Shown piece by piece: positions 11,939 through 25,059 of a stretch of DNA of 64,000 bases. The notes beneath the pieces were generated by a model. It did not search any database and was not told the DNA's origin. It worked only from the letters and a program-made list of their open reading frames with translations. The position numbers and the translations under genes are program-made. Every line of letters starts with the position of its first letter. Position 1 is the stretch's first letter. Origin of the DNA: Eriocheir sinensis (lineage: Eukaryota; Arthropoda; Malacostraca; Decapoda; Varunidae); contig NC_066522.1 of the NCBI RefSeq assembly GCF_024679095.1, forward strand, positions 5,537,558 to 5,601,557, in the 5' to 3' direction.

Positions 11939-12988
11939 ATGGCGCCTAAGAAGTGCAGTACTTGTAACGGTAGCTTCTCAGCTCACTTTTTTACAGGGCG
12001 TTCTGTTGTCTGTCGACTGAGTCTCTCCAGGCAGCATCTCGAGACAAGACTGCAGGAGCAGGAAGAGAAGATGGAAGCAGGCCAGAATAAAATAATAGAG
12101 CTTTCTCTCACCAGGCAGCATCTCGAGACAAGACTGCAGGAGCAAGAAGAGAAGATGGAAACAGGTCAGAATAAAATAATAGAGCTTTCTCGCACTGTTG
12201 CCTCCTTGCAGGAATTCATCCAGGCTAACGTTGCTGTGGTGCCAAACCCTTCTCCAACCGCCCCCTTGCCTTCAGCGGTACCGTCGACACCAGCGGACAA
12301 CACCACGCAGCGGGAGGATGCTAGTGGCAACGCCCATGATGGCTTCACCGTCGTGAATGGAGGAGCCAAACCAGCCAGACAAGCGATTTATCCTGTTCAT
12401 TGCTTCAACAGGTTTGCCATTCTGGAGGAGGAGGACGAGCAGGAGAGCACCTTCCTGGTGGGTGACTCCATGATTCGCCAGCAGGTCGTTGAGTTCTGCG
12501 GCAGAGTTCCTCGTCGAAGACGGAACTATTGCTATCCTGGTGCTGGGATCGACGATATAACTGCTGCTCTTGAAGAGATCTCCCCCCAGGCTACTAATGA
12601 TTCACTGTTTGTTATTCACACAGGTACGAACGACGTCACCAAGACCCGGTCTCAGGAACTTCTAGACAAGGACCGTAGGCTCATCCAGCAGTATAAGTCT
12701 AAATCCCCAAACATTTTGATTTCAGGAGTTCTACCACGGACTTGGGCGGAAAGCGACTTTTTCAGTAAGGCCTTCAGCCTAAACAACCGCTTACAGACTT
12801 TGTAGGGAGCTTGACGTGGAGTTCTTCAACACCTGGGACAATTTCTATGGACAAAGTGAGCTCTTCCACAGGGACGGATTGCACCTGTCTCCCATCGGGG
12901 CAGCCAGATTCGGAAGGCTCCTCAACGACGCAGTACGTGACATCCGATCAAAAAAAGTCTCTCAGCCCCACTCCACCCTGCCCGTGTA
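11939..12988 (+). pseudogene. CR1-type ORF1: coiled coil plus SGNH esterase, one frameshift
   Basis: The ATG has a good context (AAGATGG). The N-terminus has a Cys pair (CSTC) with a later Cys, recalling the zinc finger of CR1 ORF1. Residues about 28-95 are a coiled coil made of two near-identical 28-residue units (four heptads each), seen in DNA as an 84-bp tandem duplication (12031 and 12115). The esterase domain shows FLVGDSMIRQ (nucleophile Ser), IHTGTNDV, and after a 1-nt frameshift at about 12800 the RDGLHLSPIGA block with catalytic Asp/His, ending at 12988. CR1 ORF1 esterases are thought to aid RNP or membrane handling. Apart from the frameshift the catalytic triad is intact. Confidence 0.9.
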
Positions 12989-13439
12989 AATAGACGCCGT
13001 GCATCGTAACAAACCCGTAACCGTGATCCGTGAAGTACCACACCCTCTATTACAAGCCTCTAGATAACTTAAAAAATTGGTTTTTTCAATGCACGTAGCC
13101 CTGAAATAAATTTGACTGAGATGTGAGATATCTTGCATTACAAATTTTTTATAAATTGCTGCGAAACATGATTTAAGTTCCGAATACAACATAGATGCTA
13201 CAGAGACTCTTCAACAAAAAAGATCGTGTAAACCGTAGCGGTGGCGTCGCCTTTTTGTTTTTTTAAACATAACCAACCTGACAAACACAAACACGAACAA
13301 CATTTTGAACATTTGTGCGTGCGAAGAAAAAAAAAGTCAAAAAAAATAATGTCAATCACCTACTATATCCTCTGGCAATCACTCGATGACGACTTGAAAT
13401 GTACAGCAACGACTTAGTCACTTAGACTTAACGACTCCT

Positions 13440-15460
13440 GATATATTAGGAGACTTTAACCTCCCCTTGTCGACATTCACATTGTGAGTCATACAATAGG
13501 CAAGAAACACGAGTCACATACAATGATCGAATTTTATAAGCCAATTATCTTTTTTTTGCCACTCGACAAAATAATATACTAAATAATATAATAAATCCTT
13601 AAATAAACGACCTAGAGTCAGTAATGTCATAGGATCGGGGTTCTTGCGATCATAAATTAAATTAAGCGTCGAGTGACTGAAAATAAAGTAAAGGTGCCCA
13701 TTTCAAAAGAGCTAACTTCGTAGAAAAATCCGAAAAACTAACAGAAATACAACTATCAGATGACGGCAACGTAAGGGAAGCCTGCCTGGCTTTTTAAAAC
13801 TTACTCACTCACAAAGAAGACACACATCCCTTGTGCGAGAGCGAGATAAACATAATAAGTGGTTGTACAGGTTAAAGAAAGAACAAAGCACGCCTGAAAA
13901 TATTAGACTTTATAATGATGCCAGGCGACGAGTAAAAAAGAAGTATTTCAGGCAAAAGCGTAGAGATAAGAAAAATATTACGCTAACTGTAAAAATAATA
14001 ATAATCTTTCTCTTATATAAACAACAGGATATTAAAGGCAAAGTGGTATTGACCTTAAACACAACGACGGTGCACCTAGTGACTGACAGCTAACATTGCA
14101 AACCTCTTAAAACAATTTTATTTTTTCGGTGTTTTTATTTAACAGTCTTCCTCTCGCTACCACAACCACCCAGTATATTGTAAAATCTCCATGCATTTGC
14201 ATTGATTTTGAAATTGAAAAATAACGAAATGAAGTCCTTAAATAACCATTCAAAAACAAAAAATAAAAGCCGACACCTGACAAAATATAAAGAAAGCCGT
14301 AACAAAAGATCCTGCCTGTCAAACCTACTGACCTTTTATAACGATCTCTTCTCAGTTTATGACGTAACCAAATCATTGGACGAAGTCTATCTTGATTTCC
14401 AGAAAGCGTTTGATAAAGTCCCACCTCATAAATTACTTTATAAATTAGAGCAAATAGGCATTGACGGTCAAGTAAACCAATGGATCGCGAACTGGTTGAG
14501 CAACAGACAACAAAGAGTTGTGATTGACGGATTTAACTCAGAGTGGGCGCCGATCACTAGTGGTGTCCCTCAGGGCTCGGTTCTTGGCCCAGTGCTCTTC
14601 ATTATTTACATCAATGATGTGGATGTTGGACTCAATAATCGCATTAGTAAATTTGCAGACGACACAAAGATTGGTAACTCGGTTCTCACTGACGAAGACA
14701 GGCAAAGCCTCCAAGAGGATTTGCACAAAATTTCAGCTTGGTCGGATAAATGGGAGATGCCCTTTAACGTAGACAAGTCCTTCAAGTTTGAACAAAAAAT
14801 AAGAAGTTCGATTACGAAATGGGCGGCGTTAAACTCACAAGCGTTCAGTGCGTTAAGGACCTGGGGGTCAAAATCGCGTCAAACCTCAAATTCTCACATC
14901 AATGCATCGATGCAGCAAATAAAGCCAACAGAATGTTGGGCTTCATTAAAAGAAAGTTTTTCTTCAAGAATAAAGATGTAATACTTCCGCTCTACAATAG
15001 TTTAGTCAGACCCCACTTGGAATATGCGGTACAGTTTTGGTCTCCCCACCATGCAAAGGACATTGCTAAACTAGAAGGTGTTCAGCGTCGAGCAACAAAA
15101 ATGATCCCTTCCTTGCGCAATAAATCCTACGAAGAAAGGTTTTCCACCCTTAACATGTTCTCTCTTGAGAAACGTCGCCTCCGAGGAAAACTGATCGAAT
15201 GTTTTAAAATACTTAATGGTTTCACGAATGTAGACAAAACAAAATTGTTTATGATCGATGACACTTTGCGAACGAGGAACAATGGCATAAAACTCAAATG
15301 TAGACAAGTAAATTCAGACTGCACCAAATTTTTCTTCACCAACGTTGTAGTGCGAGAATGAAATAAGCTCCCACCATCAGTGGTCCAGTGTAACACGATT
15401 GACTTCTTTAAAAACAAGCTCGACCGTCACTTCCTTGAACTTAATATTAACTAGAGTAGA
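13440..15460 (+). pseudogene. CR1-like ORF2 remains (endonuclease, RT, C-terminus)
   Basis: The endonuclease is nearly erased but keeps GDFNLP (at 13449) and a CDHKLN version of the SDH motif (about 13648). A basic linker lies at 13833-14020. RT is clear at 14310-14780: motif A VYLDFQKAFDKVPPHKLL, motif B SGVPQGSVLGPVLFIIYIND, motif C SKFADDTKIG, then KWEMPFNVDK. There the frame shifts and sequence is lost before resuming at 14819-15361 ([37 protein letters not shown]). A TGA breaks the final block (about 15360). It follows ORF1 in the same orientation, so 11.9-15.5 kb is one decayed element. The 5' flank 12990-13440 is AT-rich with no other gene. Confidence 0.88.
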
Positions 15461-15563
15461 AAAGCAGCGTTTTGGAGCCATCTGATTAATGTAAAATCAA
15501 TTAGGTTTAAGGACAGACCACCTAGTCTGGACCATGGAGTCTGTGTGGTCTGATTTTCTATGT

Positions 15564-15679
<116 letters not shown>

Positions 15680-16311
15680 TCCCTCCCTCCACCTTTCCGC
15701 CGCCAACAACACATTGCCGATCAGCCTTCAATGCCTCGGGTCTGCAGGTCCCGAATGACACACTCGAAGCCTCCAATCAAATCGATGCAGGCAAAGGATC
15801 CTTTCAGGCGCCGCCGCCGCTGCTACCACTCGTTGTCCTTCTCCTTTACGGGCGTGTACCAGACAAAAGATTAGCTAGACATGTATACCCTCGGTGGAGC
15901 CAAGCTGTGAACAGCGAGCTAGATTCTTTGCTAAATGGTCACGAATATTTCAAGTTATTTCATACCCTAAAACCGATTAAACCAAGTGGTAATCATGATG
16001 TTTATAATTTTCTTTACTTAAGTTTTGGGACAACACTGACTCTTTCTTGATCGTAACTACAGCTCCGTTGCAGAGGGTTTGTAAAATGTTGGCCGGAGGT
16101 TCAACAGTTTCATCTGTTATCTTGTTGGGGACGAGGACAAATATTTCCATCCTGTGACTTCCTGTTCGTGTTCGACGGTTTCTTTGATAACTGTTCTAGT
16201 TTTATTAGCACGCAGAACTCTTCATTTGTTCCACCATGAATAGTTCGTCATGACCATCACCGTCTTCGCTGTGGCCACCGTCGCCATCGTCTTCACCTTC
16301 ACCACCGGTCA

Positions 16312-16520
16312 GCGATCACGTTCCTGGCGGCTCAGCGTCTTGCGCCAGTAATGCCAGACAGTGCCGGGGCTCGAGTCTCGCTGAATGGTGATGGCCGGCG
16401 GCTTTCAAATGGTCAATAGCCAGTCATGAAGTGACGTCAGGGTTGAGTGGGCGGTTTACATGAGGGAACGTTACGAGGATATTGCATTGGTTTAGTTATG
16501 ATGAGGGTGGGGGGAGGGAA
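16312..16520. repeat. Dispersed repeat copy 1 with CRE palindrome
   Basis: It shares TTCCTGGCGGCTCAGCGTCTT-like sequence, GTTTCGCTGAA-type, GGCGGCTTTCAA, GAAGTGACGTCAGG and GGAACGTTA blocks, in the same order, with 44686-44895. TGACGTCA, the consensus CREB/ATF site, is preserved in both copies. Both are followed by a GGGAGGGAGG purine stretch and then a microsatellite. The family is unidentified. Confidence 0.75.
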
Positions 16521-16619
16521 GGAGGAGGGAGAGAGGTGTGAGTGGGGAGGGAGGGAGGAGGGAGAGGTGGGAATGGGAAGGGAAGAGGAACGGGGGATAA
16601 TGTATGTATACGTACAGGC

Positions 16620-16721
<102 letters not shown>

Positions 16722-17151
16722 AAACGAGCTCAAGTTACATCAAACACACTCAACTCCATTTCTTTTTTCTCCTTCACTTAACCTCCACCATTCATTCCTC
16801 TACCAGCCCGCCCTCCCTCCCTCTCTCCCCCTTTTCTGAACTCAACGAACAAAGCACGTTTCCTGTTTGACCCATTTTTCTCCCCCATATCTACGCCTTG
16901 CTCCTTCCCGCTACCCCGCTACGCCGCGTTATCCTTCTCCTTCCCTTTACTCTTCTTATCAACCATCCCCCCTCTCCAAGCCCCTTTCTCTTTACACCGT
17001 CACCGGACACATCCTCCTCCTCCTCCTCCTCCTCCTCCCATCCTATCCCTTCTCCATTCTCCCTTTAAACTATCCTTCCTCATCCTTCTATTCCACTATC
17101 TCCACCACCCCCTGCCTTAACCCTTTCATTTCCTGGGGCAAAAGGTAAGAC

Positions 17152-19140
<1,989 letters not shown>

Positions 19141-19142
19141 GT

Positions 19143-19900
19143 TTAGAGGCTGCCTAATGGTACGGCCCAAAGGTCTTTTAAATGTCTCGTCGTCAAAGAA
19201 GACGCCAAGAAATTCAGGGTCTTCATACTGAAGGAGTGTTGCGGCCGAGGGTGATGGTAGGAGGTGGTTTTGGAAGCCCCAATTGGACGTGCATCATCAC
19301 TATTTTGGCAATGTTGATGGTGGCATTCTTGTTCAGCATACATTGCTGAAACAGTAAAAGTCAAGACTGGTGCTCTTAACGTCAACAACAAGGGTGCAGG
19401 CGTTGACGTATTTGCAGCGTGAATTGTGTCACTCAGGGCATCACTGAGGGCGCAGCGGAAAAGGGCGTCAATTGAGGGGTGGTGGTGGCACAGCGATATC
19501 AGACTACCCGGCTGCATGAAAGTGACAGGACGCATCCCAAGCTTCAATGCATTCTCAATTATCATCGTGTGGTTGACAAGACCAAAGACCTTAATAAAAT
19601 CCTTAAAATGTAGGGTAATTGCAGTACTTCTCTTCACAAGATATTGTTTATAAGCTAAATCCAGGAGACTGACAAAACGGTGTGTAGTGGAGGAAGATTC
19701 GAAGTTGCCATACAAGGCAGGCAGACTAGAGGAAACTATTGTGACGAGACACTGCAACACTTACACCACACCTGTCGCTGAGATCATGAAACAGCATGAC
19801 GCCAGGAACGTTGGTGATCTCAAAATGAGGTGTCAAGCTCCGGTGAAAGCAATGACGCCGCAGCTGATTGATCTTGCACTGACGGTGACTGCCTCTCGCC
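19143..19900 (-). pseudogene. Degenerate reverse transcriptase fragment (distinct LINE family)
   Basis: The minus-strand frame of 205 residues reads SSTTHRFVSLLDLAYKQYL, then DFIKVFGLVNHTMIIENALK (a decayed DFSKAFDLVNH motif A), LGMRP, and further on DALSDTIHAA, which in intact relatives precedes the catalytic YVDD. The frame stays open by chance after that while the true coding frame moves, since KPPPTITLG-type sequence can be read in another frame at 19220-19270. It belongs to a different RT family from the CR1, RTE and jockey copies here. No flanking endonuclease is visible. Confidence 0.65.
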
Positions 19901-20229
19901 TCTCGCGGGGTGAGAAGTGAAATTACACAGCAGCAGGGCGTGCTGATGCAGTAAGATACAGCTGCAGGAGGACGCCGACTTCGGCGTCCCGTTACGTCGG
20001 CGTCCCGTTACGGTTGCCGCTGTGAGCCTGGATTGACTTGACTTGATTCGACTGCCTGCATTAAAAAAAGATTCTTGTGATGTGAGCTGCTCACAAATAC
20101 ATCCATCAGGGTGGCCATTACCTTTCTTCAGCCGGCACAGCTGGATAAGATTGTACAGCCTAAATCACTCATTGTTTGTGTGGGCTGACTTGCCTTATCC
20201 TCCGTAACCGTGTGTGTGTGTGTGGGGGG

Positions 20230-20590
20230 GGGGGGTGTAAGTGTGTGTGTGTGTGTGTGTGTGTGTGTTTACGTCTTTGCCTATAGGGCCGGTAGGCTTT
20301 CTTCAGGGGCCTGGTGGTCGGCCCAAGCCCGTCATGGCGCAGGCATTTTTTATAGTGGCGCCATTTATTCTTGGCTCATGCTGCCCCCCGGAACTCATTT
20401 TCGATTCACTTGGACGGTTTCTTCTAGAGTCCGGGTTGATGGGTGGTCTTCAGGACAGCATGTGGGTAGTCTTAGGCCACTCGGCGGTGATTAAAAAATC
20501 CCAGGCGGTAGCGTGGGGATTCGAAACCGCGTCGTCCAGCACGCGGTGAATGCGGGGCCCAAACGCTAACCACTCAGCCACCGCCTAGTG
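20230..20590 (-). mobile_element. SINE family 1, copy 2 (full length) with (CA)n tail
   Basis: In minus orientation the head at 20520-20590 carries an A box (TGGCTGAGTGGTTAGCG) and a B box (GGTTTCGAATCCCC), the internal RNA polymerase III promoter of a tRNA-like gene. The body holds GACTACCCACATGCTGTCCT and GACCACCAGGCCCC blocks. The 3' end runs into CA repeats (GT on plus, 20235-20268) instead of poly-A. A (GT)n array (20601-20664) also begins right at the head side. Confidence 0.85.
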
Positions 20591-20598
20591 TAATTGTA

Positions 20599-20600
<2 letters not shown>

Positions 20601-20667
<67 letters not shown>

Positions 20668-20700
20668 GTGGTGTTTAACACACACACACACACACAAACA
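20601..20700. repeat. (GT)n then (CA)n microsatellites
   Basis: About 64 bp of GT is followed after a short gap by CA repeats (20681-20700). The two can pair as an inverted repeat. 20700-21160 shows no gene. Confidence 0.95.
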
Positions 20701-21139
20701 CTGATTTGTCCCAGGGGTTTGACCCTACCCACTACGCTTTCCCATTTTTATTCTTACTCGATGTTGTATTTTCCCTTCAGCTTTTCCTCTCTCGTTAGTA
20801 ATTTACAGTATTCCCCCATAACAGCTGCCGCCTTCTCATTTTCATTAACGTTAACCCTTTTCGAAGGCACGAAACTGTTCTGTATTTTCATGTTTGCCTC
20901 AAACAATATATTTTTTACCGCCAAGTTCGGATTTTCGTTACAAAATTAATGTACATGTCAGGAATCACGTATGACTTGGCGGCTGGTAATATTGCGATGC
21001 TGTTGTTTTGCTTCGTAAAAATTCCCTCTCGTGTGTGTTGCATTCAATTTGAAATTGATCTGTCAGTCCCCTGATCGTGTTTACAACAAACCATCAAAAC
21101 ACAAGTTTTCGCTGTTACTGAAGCTACAGATATTGCAGA

Positions 21140-21186
21140 TGCCACTATTACTACTACAACTACTACAACTACTACTACTACTACTC

Positions 21187-21258
<72 letters not shown>
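21140..21258. repeat. (ACT)n/(AAT)n trinucleotide array
   Basis: An imperfect ACT tract becomes pure AAT repeat (about 21187-21257). The polyisoleucine frame is an artefact. Confidence 0.95.
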
Positions 21259-21502
21259 CTTTTGCCGCTGCTGTTGGTACTATTATACTTTTTTAGAAAA
21301 ATACTAATACCAAGACAAGCACACGTTACAAAGCTTCATACCGTTGCCAATTATAACAGTTTCATTCAATAACCTCTCAGCACCAGGTGAGGTGAGCCAC
21401 CCGCCACCCCCCAGGCCCAGGTCACCCGCTCGGCCATCCACCCGGGGCGCCCCGTTCCACCCAGCTGATTATCTCCTGAGGGCTGCCAAATGGGCACCAG
21501 AT

Positions 21503-21503
<1 letters not shown>

Positions 21504-21545
<42 letters not shown>
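21504..21545. repeat. (CA)n microsatellite
   Basis: CA array of about 42 bp. The stretch 21546-22435 is AT-rich, with no recognisable gene or RNA. Confidence 0.97.
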
Positions 21546-21547
<2 letters not shown>

Positions 21548-22437
21548 TGCTGCCTACCGCCTAGCCTTTTCCACCTGCTCATTTACTTGATACAATTTTG
21601 ATGCAGGAGAAAAAGAAATAGAGTAGGAGACAGGAATACTTAAAATGTGGAAATAGTTGTGCGCGACGGTGTTTCTCTACAGTTTCCTTTCCTCTTCCTG
21701 CTTCAAAAATTAATTTCGTGGCTCTCTTTGTGCCTCCTTCACGTTTCTTCTTTTTTTTCTAGCCGTTAAATCCATTTTTATTATCCAAATAGGTTTCCTT
21801 CCCGAATTTACTTTAGTGAACTATCTTATAGCTTTCCTTTTCTTTGCTTCTCAACTAAGCCTGTGTCTTATCCTTTCTACATTATGTTCTTCTTTCAACC
21901 ATTTCCACAGCACCTCATTTGTTCAAACCCTGCGTGCATTAAGTGCTTCCCCTATAAATATATACTTTCGACTAGGCATCACCCTCTCAGGATTACCGTG
22001 GCCGGAAGGATTGAGTCACAACCAAACATGCATCTACAAACCGAGTTAACATTATAGAGTATGATTCTATGTAATGAGTGTATTCAAGACACAACTCTTT
22101 ATATCACTTTAAAATGGTGTTTGTTGTTTATCTATGGCGAAGGCACTACTTCTCTGTGTCAATTAACCCGTTAGGATTCATTCACAGCCCAGCCCAATAA
22201 AGCGAGAGAGAAATTGCCACTAACAAAACATAAACAACGGCAGGCTTCCGCTGCATGCACTGATAACTCGATTATTGTTACACTATTATATCCCGCTAAT
22301 CCTCCGCACTTCTGTAAAGTACTGCTAACTCAGCGGACTGTTCTCCACTCATTAGCGAAACACTACTGCCTCCGCAGGTATGTAAAAGTTAAGCAACTAT
22401 CGGATTGCCGCTACATATATGTATTATCAGTGTAATG

Positions 22438-22478
22438 TTGTGTGTGTGTGTGTGTGTGTGTGTGCATGGGGTGCAGCC

Positions 22479-22524
<46 letters not shown>
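22438..22524. repeat. (GT)n-spacer-(CA)n inverted pair
   Basis: GT repeats (22438-22464) and CA repeats (22483-22523) are separated by an 18-bp spacer. Together they form a potential long hairpin. No gene overlaps. Confidence 0.95.
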
Positions 22525-22529
<5 letters not shown>

Positions 22530-22879
22530 TGTTTACCGCAGGTGTTTGATCCAATCCACCAATCCAATACTGTTTTTCACTCGTGCGTAATCCTCGTGTA
22601 TGCACAATGGCTGTGTTAGAGAGAGCCAGTTGATTGCAATGTGGGAGTATGTACAGTCGACATGTTAAAGGAGAGTCATCCATAACGTCAGTACATTTAT
22701 AAGCATCATAAATACACAAGTGCTGCGTGTTACATTAATATGGACTGTTGACCACAAATACCTTCTGTTTAATAGGAGTGTTGGTGATCGACTTTACCGA
22801 AACACCTGTCAGTCCCGGCCACCTGTATACCGATGGAGCGCCACAAAACACTTTATTCCTTCCCCCATAACCGTGCCCT

Positions 22880-23106
22880 CTTCCCTCCCCCGCCAGGGTT
22901 CGAGTGTCAGCTATCCCCGCCGCCTGTACACTCTCCTCCTTCCCCCTATAACGGCGCCCTCTTCTTTCCCCCGCCAGGGTTCGTGCGTGGGGTGCCCGGC
23001 TACCCATATTAAATTTTGTTCTCCGTAACCACATCTTCCTCCCGCCAGGGTGTACCTATGCTTGTTCTTCCCTCCCCCCCTAACCATCTCTTCTTCCCCC
23101 CGTCAG
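22880..23106 (+). promoter_or_regulatory. Four tandem 3' splice-site copies before Ig exon
   Basis: The unit is a pyrimidine tract, then CCGCCAG, then GGTTCG- or GGATCG-like exon start. Acceptor CAGs fall at 22894-22896, 22975-22977, 23046-23048 and 23104-23106 (spacing 81, 71 and 58 bp). The second copy also repeats exon sequence GGGGTGCCCGGCTACCC. Only the last acceptor opens into the full Ig exon. The others are decoys or alternative starts formed by local duplication. Confidence 0.7.
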
Positions 23107-23282
23107 GGATCGAGCGAGGGGTGCCCGGCTACCCCCGCTACCTGTACCTGGGCGAGGCCAGCCGCGGCGAGCACCACCTGGTGATCAGGGGCGCCACGCT
23201 GGAGAGCGACGGCGAGTACCAATGCCAAGTGGGACCAACCGACACCACGCCCCCCATCTGGGCGGCCGCTAACCTGACAGTG

Positions 23283-23286
<4 letters not shown>
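23107..23286 (+). CDS. Ig-domain exon of a kin-of-IRRE/nephrin-like adhesion receptor
   Basis: The 180-bp exon lies between an AG acceptor (23105-23106) and a GT donor. It encodes IERGVPGYPRYLYLG, GEHHLVIRGATLESDGEYQC, QVGP and AANLTV, the second half of an Ig V/I-type domain with the D-x-x-Y-x-C signature (ESDGEYQC). Acceptor phase is 1. Taking the donor at 23287 inside the GT array gives an end in phase 1, making a symmetric 1-1 exon as is usual for Ig exons, and joins in frame to the exon at 25862. The family (Kirre/Rst, Sns/Hbs, nephrin) are membrane receptors for cell-cell recognition in muscle fusion, nephrocytes and axon guidance. Other exons lie outside the window or are unrecognised. 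This is a partial gene. Confidence 0.75.

Positions 23287-23317
<31 letters not shown>
23281..23317. repeat. (GT)n microsatellite at an exon-intron junction
   Basis: The array starts within the last codons of the Ig exon, so every GT in it is a possible 5' splice site. Confidence 0.95.
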
Positions 23318-23318
<1 letters not shown>

Positions 23319-23545
23319 AAGAAGGCATGGACGGGGCGGCGAGAGGTCGTAAGGGGAAGTGGACACAGTGAGTTGTGGAGAAGGGATGGGGGGGAGGGTA
23401 TTATGTCGGCGCGTCAAGAATATACATGTGTGGGTGGTGAGGGAGGGTACACACTGCAGCGTGTAATATGCGGGTGCGGGCAATGGTTATGTTAGACTCG
23501 CCAATCCTTGTATGTGTGAGAGTGTACAGTCGACCTGCTAATGGA

Positions 23546-23790
23546 GGTGCCGGACATTTTCCCCTCTGGATATTTTTCCCTTGACAAATTCTCCCCTGGA
23601 CATATTCCCCTCCAGACATATACCCGTCCGGACATATCCCACTCTGGACATTCTCCCCTATTTTTCTTTGTCTCAACGGATCTTTACATTTTCCTAGCCG
23701 GACATTTTCCCCCTGATTGATTCTCCCCTGGGCATATTTTCACCAAGTTTCTTTGTCTCAACGGATCTTTACAAGGTTTGTCATGAAGGT
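23546..23790. repeat. Short-period minisatellite, GGACATTTTCCCC type
   Basis: Variants of GGACAT-ATT-CCCCTC recur every 15-18 bp to about 23655. A longer phrase TTCTTTGTCTCAACGG plus ATCTTTACA then appears twice, about 90 bp apart. The same short motif reappears inverted at 25468-25572, so the pair brackets the central intron. Confidence 0.8.
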
Positions 23791-23806
23791 CCCGATGCAT
23801 CCTTAA

Positions 23807-24883
23807 ACCCCGGTTTACACAGTCACGACTTTGTCTCCGACAACGTCACGATCTCGCAATCATGGCGTTTTCGCGAGTGGTTTTCATGATGGTTTTCATC
23901 GATTCGTGGCCTGTCGACGACATGTCTGCGACCCTCTGGGCTTGTCGCGGGGAGTCACGATTTTTTCGGTTTGGACGAAAAATTCGCGGACGGTCGCCGA
24001 CACTGATGACGTCACAATTTGTCGGCGAAGCGTCGGCGACACTTTGGCGACTCTTCGGCGAAGCTTCGGCGAAGTGTCGCCGATAAGTTTTGGTCGGTCG
24101 GCGACAAAAATAAGTTGAAAACCGTTGAAATTTCAAATTTTGCGCGGCAATCGCAGTCGGGACGGGTATTTATACCTCAGAGTCGCCTCGGCGGGCACAG
24201 TTTTCCGCCGCCAGCCAGTCCTTCACCCATAATGTTCTCCGCATGGGTCTTCTTATTATTCTCTCAGCAGGTGTCTCCCTGGCTTCTCTTCGTTGTCGTT
24301 CAGCTTCCTCCTCTTCCTCGTTAGTTATCATGGCCAACAGGATGCATTGTTGCAATGTCTGTTGGCTCAACAGCAACGCCACCCATTATCGAGTGCGTCT
24401 CTGGTCCATGGTGGGTGCTGGGGAGATGTTGTGGGGGTTCTGCTGCTGCTTGTGGATTGTGACGCAACCACAAGCGGACGACGCATATATAGGTCAGCTG
24501 AGCAGAGCTAATACTCAGCTGGGAGATCGTTGCCAAGGTTTTGTTCTGATGGCGACATGTTTCCGACGCGTCGGTAACATGTTTCCGACGAGTCGGCGAC
24601 ATGTTTCCGACGTGTCGGCGACATGTTCCCGACGCGTAGGAGACAAAATAAGCCGTTAAATTTTTTTTAAAAATTTGTCGGAGACCGAGTCGTTGAATAG
24701 TCGCCGGCGCGTCGGCGACATGTTTCCGATGTCTCCAATGCGTCGGCGACATGTTTCCGATGCGTCGGCGACAGAAAAAACGTTAAAAAATCGTGGCCGT
24801 TGTCGGCTATTTTTCGCCGACAACGGCCACGATTCGGGTCGAGCCTTTGTCGTGGCCGAAGTCGTGACTGTGTAAACCAGGCA
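23807..24883. mobile_element. PIF/Harbinger-like TIR element, 1,077 bp, TAA target duplication
   Basis: The left end is CCCCGGTTTACACAGTCACG and the right end, reversed, GCCTGGTTTACACAGTCACG. TAA flanks both sides (23804-23806 and 24884-24886), matching the TWA duplication of PIF/Harbinger elements. Both arms are dense in GTCGGCGACA-type repeats, including several copies of a GTCGGCGACATGTTTCCGA unit at 24545-24780, so the arms fold on each other. The centre (24170-24540) has TATTTATA and CATATATAGG TATA-like boxes but no transposase. It sits in the intron of the Ig gene. Confidence 0.8.
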
Positions 24884-25059
24884 TAAATCATGATTGAACG
24901 AAAAAAAAAGTGAGGGCTACCTCCGACCAAAGCAGGGTAAACTCTAAAGCTTGAAATATTCGATACCTTTATATAAGTAGGGTGGAATGCGGTATATTTA
25001 ATTTAAACCAAGAAAGCTATACCATGAACCGATACATCTCTAAAACTTGCAATATTCTA

